The position numbers and the translations under genes were made by a program. Shown one piece after another: positions 44,053-53,600 of a DNA stretch of 64,000 nucleotides (its first letter is position 1; each line of letters opens with the position of its first letter). The stretch covers positions 62,001 to 126,000 of the forward strand of contig NZ_JAKZLF010000006.1 in assembly GCF_022808855.1 (NCBI RefSeq), read 5' to 3'. The stretch is from Anaeromyxobacter soli. GTDB taxonomy: Bacteria > Myxococcota > Myxococcia > Myxococcales > Anaeromyxobacteraceae. The notes under the pieces were generated by a model. It was not told the DNA's origin. It saw only the letters and a program-made list of their open reading frames with translations, and ran no database searches.

Positions 44053-47000
44053 CTAGGGAGCGGCCCCGCGCGTCATGCCGGCCAGCGGGACCCGCCGGCG
44101 GTACCCCTCGAGCGCGGCGCGCGCGGCGTTCGCGTTCGCCGGATTGCCCGAGGCCTCCAGGATCGCGACCGCCCTCTGCTCCTGCTCGATCGCGCCGTCG
44201 AAGTCGCCGGTCGCCGCGTAGGCGACCGCGAGCGTCTCGAGCGAGCCCGGATCGCGGTCACCCGCCTCCTCCACCGCCGCGCGCGCGAGGCGCACCGCCT
44301 CGGGCGGATCGCGCAGGCTCGCGTCGGTCGCCAGCAGGAGGGCGAGGTGCTGCTTCGGCGCGGCGAGGTCCGGGGCGAGCTCCACGGCGCGGCGGAGCTG
44401 CGCCACGGCGTCCCCGGTGCGGCCCAGCATCGCCAGCGAGACCGCGAAGCGATCGCGCAGCGTCGCGTCCAGGGGCGACACCTGGAGCGCGTCCTCGTAG
44501 TGCTCCGCCGCCTCGCCCGTCAGCCCCTCCGCCTGCAGGATGTCGGCGAGCATCCTGTGGGCGGGTGCGAGGGCGGGGTCCTCGGCGAGCGCCTCGCGCA
44601 GCGCCGCGGTCGCGTCCGCCGTGCGCCCGCGCAGCGCGAGGACGCGGCCGAGATCGACGCTCGCCTCGACGAGCAGCGGGGACGCCTGGAGCGCGGCCCG
44701 GTAGAGGGCGATGGCGTTCTCGTAGTCCCCCCGCAGGTCGAGCCCCAGCGCGTGCGCGAAGATCGCCTCTCCGACGATCTGGTGGACCACGCCGAAGTCC
44801 GGCGCGTCGGTGAGCGCCCGCCAGAGCAACCCCTGCGCGCCGGTCGTCCCGCGCGCGTCGCCGACGAGCCCGTCGAGGAGATCGCCGACCGCCCGCGAGC
44901 TCGCCTCGAGCGCCGCGGCGTCCCCGCCGACCAGCGCGACGTCCCGGAGGCCTCTCCGGCGAAGCTGCGAGATCTCGGCGAGGTTCCCGGTGACCCGCTC
45001 GGCGTCCGCACCTGCGAGCGCTCCGGGCGGGTAGAACTCGAGGATGGGGCGCTCGCGGGAGTTCGTGGTGCTCCCGCCGGACACCCAGGCGCGCAGCGCC
45101 GCCGTGTCCGCGACGAGCAGGCTCGCCACGTCGGTGGCGCGGCGCCAGCCGTAGCGGCGGAGGTCGTCGGTCTCCGGCGCGTCGAGGACGCGCTGGACGT
45201 GGGCCATGTCGAGGGTCAGCGCCTGCTTCGAGCCGACGAGGAAGCTCGAGTGATGGCCCAGCCACATGTACGCGTGGGGGAACACGCCCGTGAAGGTGCG
45301 GACGATGATCTGCAGGTCCTCCGGCTCGACGTCGAGCGGCACCCACTGGATCATCGTCCCGTCCGCGGCGAGGTGGTCGAGCGCGCTCCGGTAGTAGTCG
45401 CTCGAGTAGAAGAGCCCGTTCCCAGCGTGCCCCGAGCGCGACTTGCCGTCCGAGATGATGGCGTCGTAGCGGGCGCGGCTGCGCTCGAGGTAGTTGACCC
45501 CGTCGTCGTTCACGACGCGGATGGCGGGGTGCTCCAGGGCGCCGCCGTTCCAGGGCGCGAACTCGCGCGCCGCCTCGATGACCGAGGGGGAGAGCTCGAC
45601 GCACTCGACGCTCGCGACGCCCGGATGGCGCGCGACCTCGCCGACCAGGATCCCCGTCCCGAGCCCGATCGACAGCACGTGCTCCGGGGTCCTCCGCGAG
45701 AGCATGAAGGGCAAATGGGCGAGGACCTGCTGCTTCATGTCCACGCCCGCGCTGCTCTGGCCGATCGTGACCCCGTCCACGGCCATGACGAGCTGACGCC
45801 CGTCCCGCGCGCGCCGGAACACCTTCACCGTCGAGACCGGCCCCTCCTGATAGAAGAGCACCGGATCCAGGGCCTCGCCGCCGCTGGCGGGCAGCGGCTG
45901 GGGCCGCCACGCCCACAGGAGGACGACGCTGCTGCACAGGCACACCGCGACGGGCGCCGCCCGGAGCAGCCTCGCTCGCCAGGGGCTCCGCTTCAGCTCT
46001 TCGGAGAGCCCCCAGCCCGCGCCGAAGAGGTTGAACGTGGCGACGAGCGCGATGCCCTTCTGCATCCCGAGCAGCGGCAGCACCACGAACCCGCCGAGCG
46101 CGGCTCCGGCGACGTTCCCCAGGGTGTTCGCGCCGTAGAGCTGGCCGAGGCGCCGGCCCAGCGTGTCCACCGAGCGCGCCCAGATCACCGCCGCGATGGG
46201 CAGCGTCGAGCCGATGAGCGTCGTCGGCACGATCATGATGAGGAAGCTGAGGGCGAACCTGCCCCACAGGGCGGTGGTCCAGCCCGGCTCGGCGGCCTCG
46301 AACCAGCGCTTCCCGTACTCGAGCACCCAGCGGGTCAGGGGGATCGTGGCGAGCGTCGACGCCGCGATGGCGACCTGGATCCAGCCGAGCGTGCGGCGCG
46401 GCTGGCGCAGGCGATCGACGAACGCCCGCGCGACGAGGCTGCCGAGCGAGATGCCGACGAGGAACGTCGAGAGCATCGTCACGAAGGCGTACGTCGAGGT
46501 GCCGACGAGGACGGCGAGCATCCGCGTCCAGAGCACCTCGAGGCACAGCGAGGCGACGCCCGAGAGCATCATGACGACGAGCAGCCGCCGGTCGGTGCTG
46601 CCGGGCGCCGCGTCGGAGACCCCCGGCGCGGACCGCGGCTCGGACGTGCGGGAGGGCTCGGCGCCCGGCGCCCTGCGACGAAGCGCGGCGACGCCGAGCG
46701 CCGCGACGCCCACGGCGCAGTTCACCGCCACCGCGATCCACAGCGTCCCGTGGACGCCCAGCGCGCGGATGAGCACGAACCCCGCGGCGACGCTGCCCAG
46801 CACCGCGCCGGCGGTGTTGAGCCCGTACAGGAGGCTCAGCCCGCGCCCGAGGTTCCCGATGCGCTGCACGAGCGCGCGGGTGATCGCGGGCAGGGTCGCC
46901 CCCATGAGCAGCGTGGGCGGGAGCACCACCACGGACGCGAGCACGATCCGGAACAGGAGCAGGGCCGGCGAGCCCGGCGGGAGCTGGGCGGCGGCCCACG

Positions 47001-47301
47001 TGTGCACGGGGTGGAGCAGGCGGATCGCCACGGTGCCGGCGATCGCAGTGGCGGCGATCCCGAGCTCGAGCCACCCGTAGACGCGGAGCGGGTCGCGACT
47101 CCGATCCGCGACCGGGCCGAGCGCCCATCCCCCGAGCGCGAGGCCGCCCAGGTACGTGGCGAGGACGGCGGTGATCGCATGGATGCTGACGCCGAAGACG
47201 TCGTTCAGCATGCGCGACCAGACGACCTGGTAGACGAGCCCGGCCGCACCGGAGACGAGGAAGATCGCGGAGACGACTGCGAGATCGCGTCGGCGTTGCA
47301 T
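44053..47301 (-). CDS. Membrane protein with spermidine-synthase-like and TPR domains
   Basis: 1082 residues in three parts. About 1-480: 12 or more membrane helices of the transporter-like type fused to spermidine synthases (FLVSGAAGLVYQVVWSRML; PTLLMGATLPAI; PTTLIGSTLPIA). About 500-720: a SpeE/methyltransferase-like fold with LSIGLGTGILVGEVAR, VECVELSPSVIEAA, VVNDDGVNYL and the YDAIISDGKS loop. About 820-1060: TPR repeats (ENAIALYRAALQASPLLVEA; TADATAALREALAEDPALAP). The enzyme core has the dinucleotide loop of aminopropyl transferases, but activity of such membrane fusions is not established. Confidence 0.82.
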   Translation of the reverse strand: MQRRRDLAVVSAIFLVSGAAGLVYQVVWSRMLNDVFGVSIHAITAVLATYLGGLALGGWALGPVADRSRDPLRVYGWLELGIAATAIAGTVAIRLLHPVHTWAAAQLPPGSPALLLFRIVLASVVVLPPTLLMGATLPAITRALVQRIGNLGRGLSLLYGLNTAGAVLGSVAAGFVLIRALGVHGTLWIAVAVNCAVGVAALGVAALRRRAPGAEPSRTSEPRSAPGVSDAAPGSTDRRLLVVMMLSGVASLCLEVLWTRMLAVLVGTSTYAFVTMLSTFLVGISLGSLVARAFVDRLRQPRRTLGWIQVAIAASTLATIPLTRWVLEYGKRWFEAAEPGWTTALWGRFALSFLIMIVPTTLIGSTLPIAAVIWARSVDTLGRRLGQLYGANTLGNVAGAALGGFVVLPLLGMQKGIALVATFNLFGAGWGLSEELKRSPWRARLLRAAPVAVCLCSSVVLLWAWRPQPLPASGGEALDPVLFYQEGPVSTVKVFRRARDGRQLVMAVDGVTIGQSSAGVDMKQQVLAHLPFMLSRRTPEHVLSIGLGTGILVGEVARHPGVASVECVELSPSVIEAAREFAPWNGGALEHPAIRVVNDDGVNYLERSRARYDAIISDGKSRSGHAGNGLFYSSDYYRSALDHLAADGTMIQWVPLDVEPEDLQIIVRTFTGVFPHAYMWLGHHSSFLVGSKQALTLDMAHVQRVLDAPETDDLRRYGWRRATDVASLLVADTAALRAWVSGGSTTNSRERPILEFYPPGALAGADAERVTGNLAEISQLRRRGLRDVALVGGDAAALEASSRAVGDLLDGLVGDARGTTGAQGLLWRALTDAPDFGVVHQIVGEAIFAHALGLDLRGDYENAIALYRAALQASPLLVEASVDLGRVLALRGRTADATAALREALAEDPALAPAHRMLADILQAEGLTGEAAEHYEDALQVSPLDATLRDRFAVSLAMLGRTGDAVAQLRRAVELAPDLAAPKQHLALLLATDASLRDPPEAVRLARAAVEEAGDRDPGSLETLAVAYAATGDFDGAIEQEQRAVAILEASGNPANANAARAALEGYRRRVPLAGMTRGAAP

Positions 47302-47457
47302 GGAGCGCGGACTGTACCCGTTCGGCGCGGCCGACCCAAGCCGCGCCGTGCCGCCGCCCGGCGGCTGCGGCGAGGCGGGCGAGCGCCCGCGCCCTACCCC
47401 ACCCGCACGGCCAGCCGCTCCCGCGCGGCCCTCCCCGCGCGAGCGGAGCGCGCCGCC

Positions 47458-48219
47458 TCAGCGACCGCGGCGGACGACGAGGGCGACGAGGAACATCCCG
47501 GCCGCGATCGAGATGATCACCGGGCCGGTCGCCCGGTGGAGGCGCGAGGCCAAGAGCTCGCCGGCGAGCGTGGAGGTGACCGCGACGCCGACCGAGATCG
47601 CGAACATCTGGTCGAGGGTGCGCGCGAGGTGCTTCGCCGTCGCGGCGGGGATGATGACGAGCGAGCCCATGAGCAGGACGCCGAGGTAGCGAAGCCCGAG
47701 GGCCACGGTGAGCGCGAACGCGAGGAGGAAGAGGAGCTCGAGGCGCGCGACGCGGATCCCGGAGGTCCGCGCGATGTCGGCCGAGACCAGCGTGATGACG
47801 AGCCGGTTCCGCTGCGTCAGGACGAACGCGACCACCGCGGCGGCGCCTGCGAGCCCGAGCGCCAGCTCCCACCCGCCGAGGGTCCCCGGCGCGCCGAGGA
47901 GCGCGTCCACCAGCTCGTCTCCGGTGGCGAGCATGCTCCCGAGCGCGAGCGCCAGCGAGAAGACCACGCCGATGACCGTCTCGGTGGAGCTGCGGGTCTG
48001 TCGCTCCAGCCCCCAGACCAGGAGCGTGCCGGCGAACAAGGCCGCGAGCCCGCCCAGCACCGGATGGAAGTGGAACACCAGGGCGAGCCCGATGCCGGGC
48101 AGCGCGACGTGGGACATCGCGTCCGACGCGAGCGCCATCCGGCGCATCAGCGCGAAGCAGCCGACGAGGCCGGCGGCCACCGCCATCCCGATCGAGAGCG
48201 TGAGCCCGGTCCACTGCAT
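47458..48219 (-). CDS. ABC transporter permease, ZnuB/TroC/MntB type
   Basis: 253 residues with about eight helices and the metal ABC permease signatures RRMALASDAMSHVALPGIGL, GLRYLGVLLMGSLVIIPAATA and the C-terminal GMFLVALVV. It imports Zn, Mn or Fe with the ATPase upstream. ATG at 48219 shares its A with the TGA of the ATPase gene (TGATG). No periplasmic binding protein gene is in the cluster. Confidence 0.88.
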   Translation of the reverse strand: MQWTGLTLSIGMAVAAGLVGCFALMRRMALASDAMSHVALPGIGLALVFHFHPVLGGLAALFAGTLLVWGLERQTRSSTETVIGVVFSLALALGSMLATGDELVDALLGAPGTLGGWELALGLAGAAAVVAFVLTQRNRLVITLVSADIARTSGIRVARLELLFLLAFALTVALGLRYLGVLLMGSLVIIPAATAKHLARTLDQMFAISVGVAVTSTLAGELLASRLHRATGPVIISIAAGMFLVALVVRRGR

Positions 48220-48908
48220 CAGTGGTGATGGTACTTGAGCGGCGTGCCGTACACCTGCTCGATCCGCTCGGGCGTCAGGATCTCCTCCGGGGCCCCGAAG
48301 CACGGCGCCTCGCGCGAGAGGCACAGCACGTTCGTGGCGTACCGGTAGACCACGCTCAGCTCGTGCGAGATGAGGAGCAGCGTGAGCCGCTCGGTCTCCT
48401 GGACCCGGTGGATCATCTCGTACAGCCGCTCCTCGCCGGGCTCGTCCACGCCCGCCGTCGGCTCGTCGAAGAGGAGGACCGTGGGCTCGCCCAGGAGCGC
48501 GGACGCGAGGAGCAGGCGCTGGAACTGGCCGCCGGAGAACGCCCCGATGGCCAGGTCCGCCGCGCTCGGCGGCAGGTTCACGAGCTCGAGGGCGCGCGCG
48601 AGGTCGGCGCCGGGGGCACCCGACACGTGGGCCTTGGCGCGGAGGAAGTCGCGCCCGGTGACGGGGAGGTCGCGCTCGATGTCGAGCTTCTGCGGCACGT
48701 ACCCGATGCGCGTCCCGGGCGCCCAGCGGACCACGCCGCCGTGCGGCAGCGCCCCGATGAGCGCGCGGAAGAGGACCGTCTTCCCCGCGCCGTTCGGCCC
48801 GATCACGGCGAGCGCGCTGCCGCTGCGGACGCTGAAGCTGAGCTCGCGCAGCACCTCGGTCCCGCCGAGCCGCACCGAGAGCCCCTCGACCTCGAGCGCG
48901 TTCTCCAT
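48219..48908 (-). CDS. Metal ABC transporter ATPase, ZnuC/TroB type
   Basis: 229 residues. Walker A GPNGAGKTVLFRAL, Q-loop RIGYVPQKLDIERDLPVTG, signature AFSGGQFQRLLLASAL, Walker B VLLFDEPTAGVD and H-loop LLISHELSVVYRYA. The C-terminus ends GTPLKYHHH, a His cluster often seen in Zn/Mn transporters. Three bases separate it from the PAP2 gene; the permease overlaps it. Cytoplasmic face of the inner membrane. Confidence 0.9.
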   Translation of the reverse strand: MENALEVEGLSVRLGGTEVLRELSFSVRSGSALAVIGPNGAGKTVLFRALIGALPHGGVVRWAPGTRIGYVPQKLDIERDLPVTGRDFLRAKAHVSGAPGADLARALELVNLPPSAADLAIGAFSGGQFQRLLLASALLGEPTVLLFDEPTAGVDEPGEERLYEMIHRVQETERLTLLLISHELSVVYRYATNVLCLSREAPCFGAPEEILTPERIEQVYGTPLKYHHH

Positions 48909-48911
48909 GCC

Positions 48912-49493
48912 TCAGCCCCTCTCCTCGCGCCGCCCATCACGAGCGCCCGACGTCCGCCCGACGGCGGCCCTCGCGACGGCGAGCCCCGCGAACGCGCACA
49001 GTGTGCCCCACGCTGCGCCGGCGAGCACGTCCGTCGGCCAGTGCACCCCCACGTACACGCGGCTCAGCGCGACCGCCGCGGCGATCGCCAGCGCCGCGAC
49101 CCCGGCGCGCCGGTCCGCCGCCCACGCGACGACGCCCATGGCGAAGAAGTTCGCGGCGTGGAGGCTCGGCAGCGACCCGACGTCGCTCGCCGGCGCGAGC
49201 CACCGCACCGCTTCACCCAGCGCGAAGCACGGACGCATCCTGGCGAACAGCGGCCGGAGGATCCGCGCCCCCAGGAAGTCGCTCGTCGCGAGGGCCGTCG
49301 CGAAGGCGAGCAGCAGCGCGCGCCGCCTCGTGCCGCTGGCGACGAGGATCGCGACGACGATCGCCGCCCCCACGACGGCTCCGAACCACCGGCTGGAGAG
49401 CGCCACCGCGAGCGCGTCGAGCGCGCGCCCGCCGTCGAGGTTCAGGGCCCGGAAGATCTCCTCCTCGAGTCGCGTGTGGTGATCGGACGTCAT
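48912..49493 (-). CDS. PAP2-family membrane phosphatase
   Basis: 193 residues with about five helices and the lipid-phosphate phosphatase signature in three parts: RILRPLFARMRPC (K/R-x6-RP), PSLHAAN (PS-x-H) and SRVYVGVHWPTDVLAG (SR-x5-H-x3-D). It may hydrolyse undecaprenyl pyrophosphate or phosphatidic acid. ATG 49493 is preferred (AAGGAA just upstream); an in-frame ATG at 49505 is possible and has GGAGG further away. First gene of the metal ABC operon, an unusual partner. Confidence 0.85.
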   Translation of the reverse strand: MTSDHHTRLEEEIFRALNLDGGRALDALAVALSSRWFGAVVGAAIVVAILVASGTRRRALLLAFATALATSDFLGARILRPLFARMRPCFALGEAVRWLAPASDVGSLPSLHAANFFAMGVVAWAADRRAGVAALAIAAAVALSRVYVGVHWPTDVLAGAAWGTLCAFAGLAVARAAVGRTSGARDGRREERG

Positions 49494-49644
49494 GCGTTCC
49501 TTCATTTCACGAGACGCGCCTCCTGCCTACGCCTTGGGAGGCAGGGGGCGGCGGGAGCGCGACCCGGAGGCGGACGGAGACGTCGACCGTTCCCTCGCGG
49601 TGCCCCCAGTGCCGAACCGCGGCCCGGGTGCGCACGCTCATGCC

Positions 49645-50376
49645 ATGAAGACGCTGCTCAAGCTGGGCGCGGGCGTCGGTCTCTGCGCGGGTGCGTACGC
49701 GCTGCTCGTTCGCCCGCGCATGCTCCGGTGGGGCGCGACGCGAGAGGAGGTCCAGAGGCGATCCCCGGGCGACGACCTCCTTCCGGACGGCAAGCGCGGC
49801 TCGACCATGGCCGTCACCCTGGACGCCGCGCCCTCCGCCGTGTGGCCATGGCTCGTGCAGATGGGGTTCGGCCGAGCGGGGTGGTACAGCTGGGACCGTC
49901 TCGATCACTTCGGCCGGCCGAGCGCGAGCCAGATCCATCCGGAGTGGCAGTCGCTCTCCGTCGGAGACCGTCTGCCCGCCACTCCGGACGGCAGGTACTG
50001 GTTCGACGTGGCGGCGGTGGATCCCGGGCGCTTCCTCGCGCTGCGCGTCCTCACCTCCGGCGGTCGCCAGCACGACTCGGCGGATCCGCGGCCACGCTCC
50101 GCGAAGGACTTCGTCGATTCGCTCTGGGCGTTCCAGCTCGACGAGCTGCCCGGCGGGCGGACGCGGCTCGTCGTGACCGTCCATTCCGCCGGCCGGCCGC
50201 GGCTCCGCGACACCGCGCTCGGCTTCGTCTTCTGGGAGCCCGCCCACTTCATCATGCAGACCCGCCAGTTCACGAACCTCGCGCGCCGAGCCGGGGGCGC
50301 GCTCCGCGAAGCGCGGCGAGAGCGCTCCGCGGGGCCGCCGGATGAGGTGCCGCTCGCGCCGCACCCGCAGACCTGA
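49645..50376 (+). CDS. SRPBCC (START/polyketide-cyclase-like) family protein
   Basis: 243 residues. Short hydrophobic N-terminus (TLLKLGAGVGLCAGAYALL), then an SRPBCC-like ligand-binding domain: MAVTLDAAPSAVWPWLVQMGFGRAGWYSWD, SLSVGDRLPATPDG, FLALRVL, RLVVTVHSAGRP and a last segment HFIMQTRQFTNLARRA, a pattern common in many uncharacterised membrane-linked proteins of soil bacteria. ATG at 49645 lies just before the hydrophobic segment. Single gene between divergent and convergent neighbours. Confidence 0.75.
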   Translation: MKTLLKLGAGVGLCAGAYALLVRPRMLRWGATREEVQRRSPGDDLLPDGKRGSTMAVTLDAAPSAVWPWLVQMGFGRAGWYSWDRLDHFGRPSASQIHPEWQSLSVGDRLPATPDGRYWFDVAAVDPGRFLALRVLTSGGRQHDSADPRPRSAKDFVDSLWAFQLDELPGGRTRLVVTVHSAGRPRLRDTALGFVFWEPAHFIMQTRQFTNLARRAGGALREARRERSAGPPDEVPLAPHPQT

Positions 50377-50648
50377 CGAGGCGGGAACCACCGGCCACAG
50401 CGCGTCGAGCTGAACCGGTCTCGGAAGCCACGGGACCCGGCTCGCTCCGCCGCAGCCTCATCCGGCTGCGGGCTGCGCTTGTGCCCGGTCACGAGTCTCG
50501 ACGCCGCGCCGCGCTGCGCGAGCTTCGCCTGATCGCCGACAAGCTTTTTCTCCGCGCAATGCGGCACCGTGTCTCATGCCCTTCGGGCACGCTTCACGCG
50601 TAGTCTCGTAGCCTGATCGGCACCGCCGTCCCCACACAGAGGTCCTCC

Positions 50649-53600
50649 ATGCGCCAACTGCTCGCCGCGACGATCGCGGTGTGTTGCGTCGTCGTCTGCC
50701 TGAGCTGCGGCTCGGGCGTCCCGGGCAAGGACGAATCGTCGACCGTGACCGCCGGCCGCTTCTCGATCACGGTGCAGGGCGCAGAGCGCGCTCCGGAGGC
50801 GGCTGCCGCCGGGCGGAGCGACCGTGGCGCCGAGGAGCCCCCGACGTCGGCTCCGGGACGCCTCATCGTCAAGTTCCGGGACACGCTCGGCGAGCCCGCC
50901 GACGTCATCCACCGGTTCGGCCTGAGGTTCGCGGCGAACGCGCGCTCCGGCGGCGCCGACCTGGACCGGCTCGACGCCGAGTACCGCGTGAGCGCGGTGA
51001 GGCCGGTGTTCTCGTCCCTCTTCGCGCGCGCGATCTCCGCCCCTGGCAAGGGCGCGATCGCGGATCGGCGGAGGAAGCTCCTCGAGACGGTGAACGCGTC
51101 CAGGGCCCGGTTCGCCGCGAGGGCTTCGCGCGCAGGACGCGCCGAGCTCCCGGACCTGGTCCGCACCTACGTGTTCGAGGTCCCCGCGGACACCGACGTC
51201 GCGAAGATGGCGCTCGATTACGCGGCCAACCCGAACGTCGAGTACGCCGTCCCGGATCGCCTCGCGAAGACGCAGGCCCTCCCGGACGATCCGTATCTCC
51301 AGTCCTCCGGCTCGTGGGGACAGGCCTACGGCGATCTCTGGGCCCTCGCCAAGATCGGCGCACCGGCCGCCTGGGACGTCGCGACGGGCGCCGGCTCCGT
51401 GGTCGCGGTCGTGGACACGGGGCTCGACTACAACCACCCCGACATCGCCGCGAACGTGTGGGCCAACCCGGCCGAGCTCGGCGGCGTTCCGGGCGTGGAC
51501 GACGACGGGAACGGCTACGTGGATGACGTCCGCGGATGGGACTTCGCCTACGGCGACGCCGACCCGATGGACCGGATGGGCCACGGAACCCACGTCTCGG
51601 GGACGATCGCCGCAGCCGGGAACAACGGCGCCGGGGTGATCGGGGTCGCGTACCAGGCCCGGATCATGCCGGTGAAGGGGCTCGACGACTCCGGCTACGG
51701 GCCGTTCTCGACCCTCGCGGCCGCCGTCACGTACGCCGCGATGAACGGCGCGGACGTGATCAGCAACAGCTGGGGCTGCTACGGCACCGGCTGCACCGAC
51801 GCCGCCATCGCCGACGCCGTCGCGCTGGCGCGGAGCCTCGGCTGCGTGATCACGTTCGCCGCCGGCAACGACGACGCCGACGTCAAGGATGCCTTCCCCG
51901 CGAAGCTACAGGACGTGATCACGGTCGCGGCGTCCGGCGCCGACGACTCGAAGGCGTCCTTCTCGAACTGGGGCTACCTCGTCGACGTCGCCGCTCCCGG
52001 CGGCGGCCCCGACGCCGCCTCCCCCTACGCCGCGGCCCGCAACATCCTCTCGCTGCGCGCCGCGGGCACCGGCGATGCGAACCTCGTCGTCGGCGGCAGC
52101 TACCTCCGGCAGGCCGGCACGTCGATGGCGACGCCTCACGTCTCCGCCGTCGCCGCGCTGGTGCTGTCCGCCAACCCGCAGCTGACGGTGGCGCAGGTCG
52201 AGTCGATCATCCGTCACACGGCGCGAGACGCGGTCGGGGACCCGGCGCTCGACACCGCGGGGTACGACCCCTACTACGGGTGGGGCAGGCTCGACGCCGC
52301 CGCCGCGGTCGCCAGGGCGTTCGATCCGCCGGCGGACCCGCCCCTCCTGAAGGTGCTCGCGGAGCCGCTGGAGTTCGACGTCCCGGCGACGGCGTGCGCG
52401 GGCCAGCAGTGGACGCTGCCGGTGGACGTCTACAACCTCGGCGGCGGTACGCTGAGCTGGTCGGCGGACGCTCCCGCCTGGCTCACCGTGCAGGCCTCCA
52501 CGGCGACGACGCCTTCGTTCACGTCCGTCTCGTTGAGTCGCCTCGAGGACGCCACCGGCGTCCTGACGATCCACTCTCCCGAGGACCCGGGTGGCTCCAC
52601 GGCGCTGCCGGTGATCGCGCGCCTGGCCTCCGGCATCACGATCAGCAACTGCAGCACCGCCCTTTCGAAGGCGTACTCCACCCAGCAGTGGGATCCCTTC
52701 CACCACCTCAGCACGCAGCCCCCTGGCGTCCCTGACGGCGCCGGAGGGGCGTTCTACGTCTGGACCGACACGCGGTACGGGAACCCCGATCTGTTCATGC
52801 AGCGGGTGGACGCCTCCGGGAATCCGCTCTGGAGCACGGACGGGATGGCGTTGACCTCCGCCTCGCCGGGAGCGGAGATCCGCCCCGCGATCGTCTCCGA
52901 CGGAGCAGGAGGCGCGATCGTCGCCTGGGTCGAGGGCGCCAACACGGGCAACGTCTACGACAAGCACATCCGGGCCCAGCGGGTGAGCGCCACCGGGCAG
53001 AAGCTCTGGGGGACCTACGGGGTCTGGGTGTGTCAAGCCTCCGGAGGACAGGAGCGGCCGACCCTGCTCTCCAAGGGCAGCGGGACGGCGATCGTCGCCT
53101 GGACGGACTATCGCAACGGCAATGCGGACATCTACGCGCAGAAGATCGACGCGAGCGGAACGATGGCGTGGCAGACCGACGGCGTTCCGGTGGTGCAGGC
53201 GGCCAGCTCCCAGTCCGAGGTCGCGATCGCGACGGACAACTACGGCGGCGCGATCCTGACCTGGGTCGATGCGCGCACGGGCTACCAGACCGTCTACGCC
53301 CAGCGCCTGACCTCGCTCGGCCAGGCCCTCTGGGCTCAGAACGGCCTGCTCCTCACGCCGGAGACGTCGATGACCCCGGGCGTGCCGGAGATCGCCCTCG
53401 GGCCCAGCATCCTCCCGGATGGCCAGGGCGGCGCGATCATCGCCTGGCACGACTTCCGGAACTTCCCCTTCAAGCCCGGCCCCAACTTCCTCTCGCGGAG
53501 CGACCTCTACGCGGTGCGGGTGGACCACCTCGGCCAGAGCCTCTGGACGCCCGGCGGCGTTCCGCTCACGTCGGGCCTGACCGCCACTCCGAGCACCTTC

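Noticed and set aside
43987-48228. Plus-strand open frame of about 1400 codons over the spermidine-synthase-like and ABC permease genes
   Set aside because: Shadow of real minus-strand genes with the expected compositional bias; no signal peptide, domain or ribosome site.
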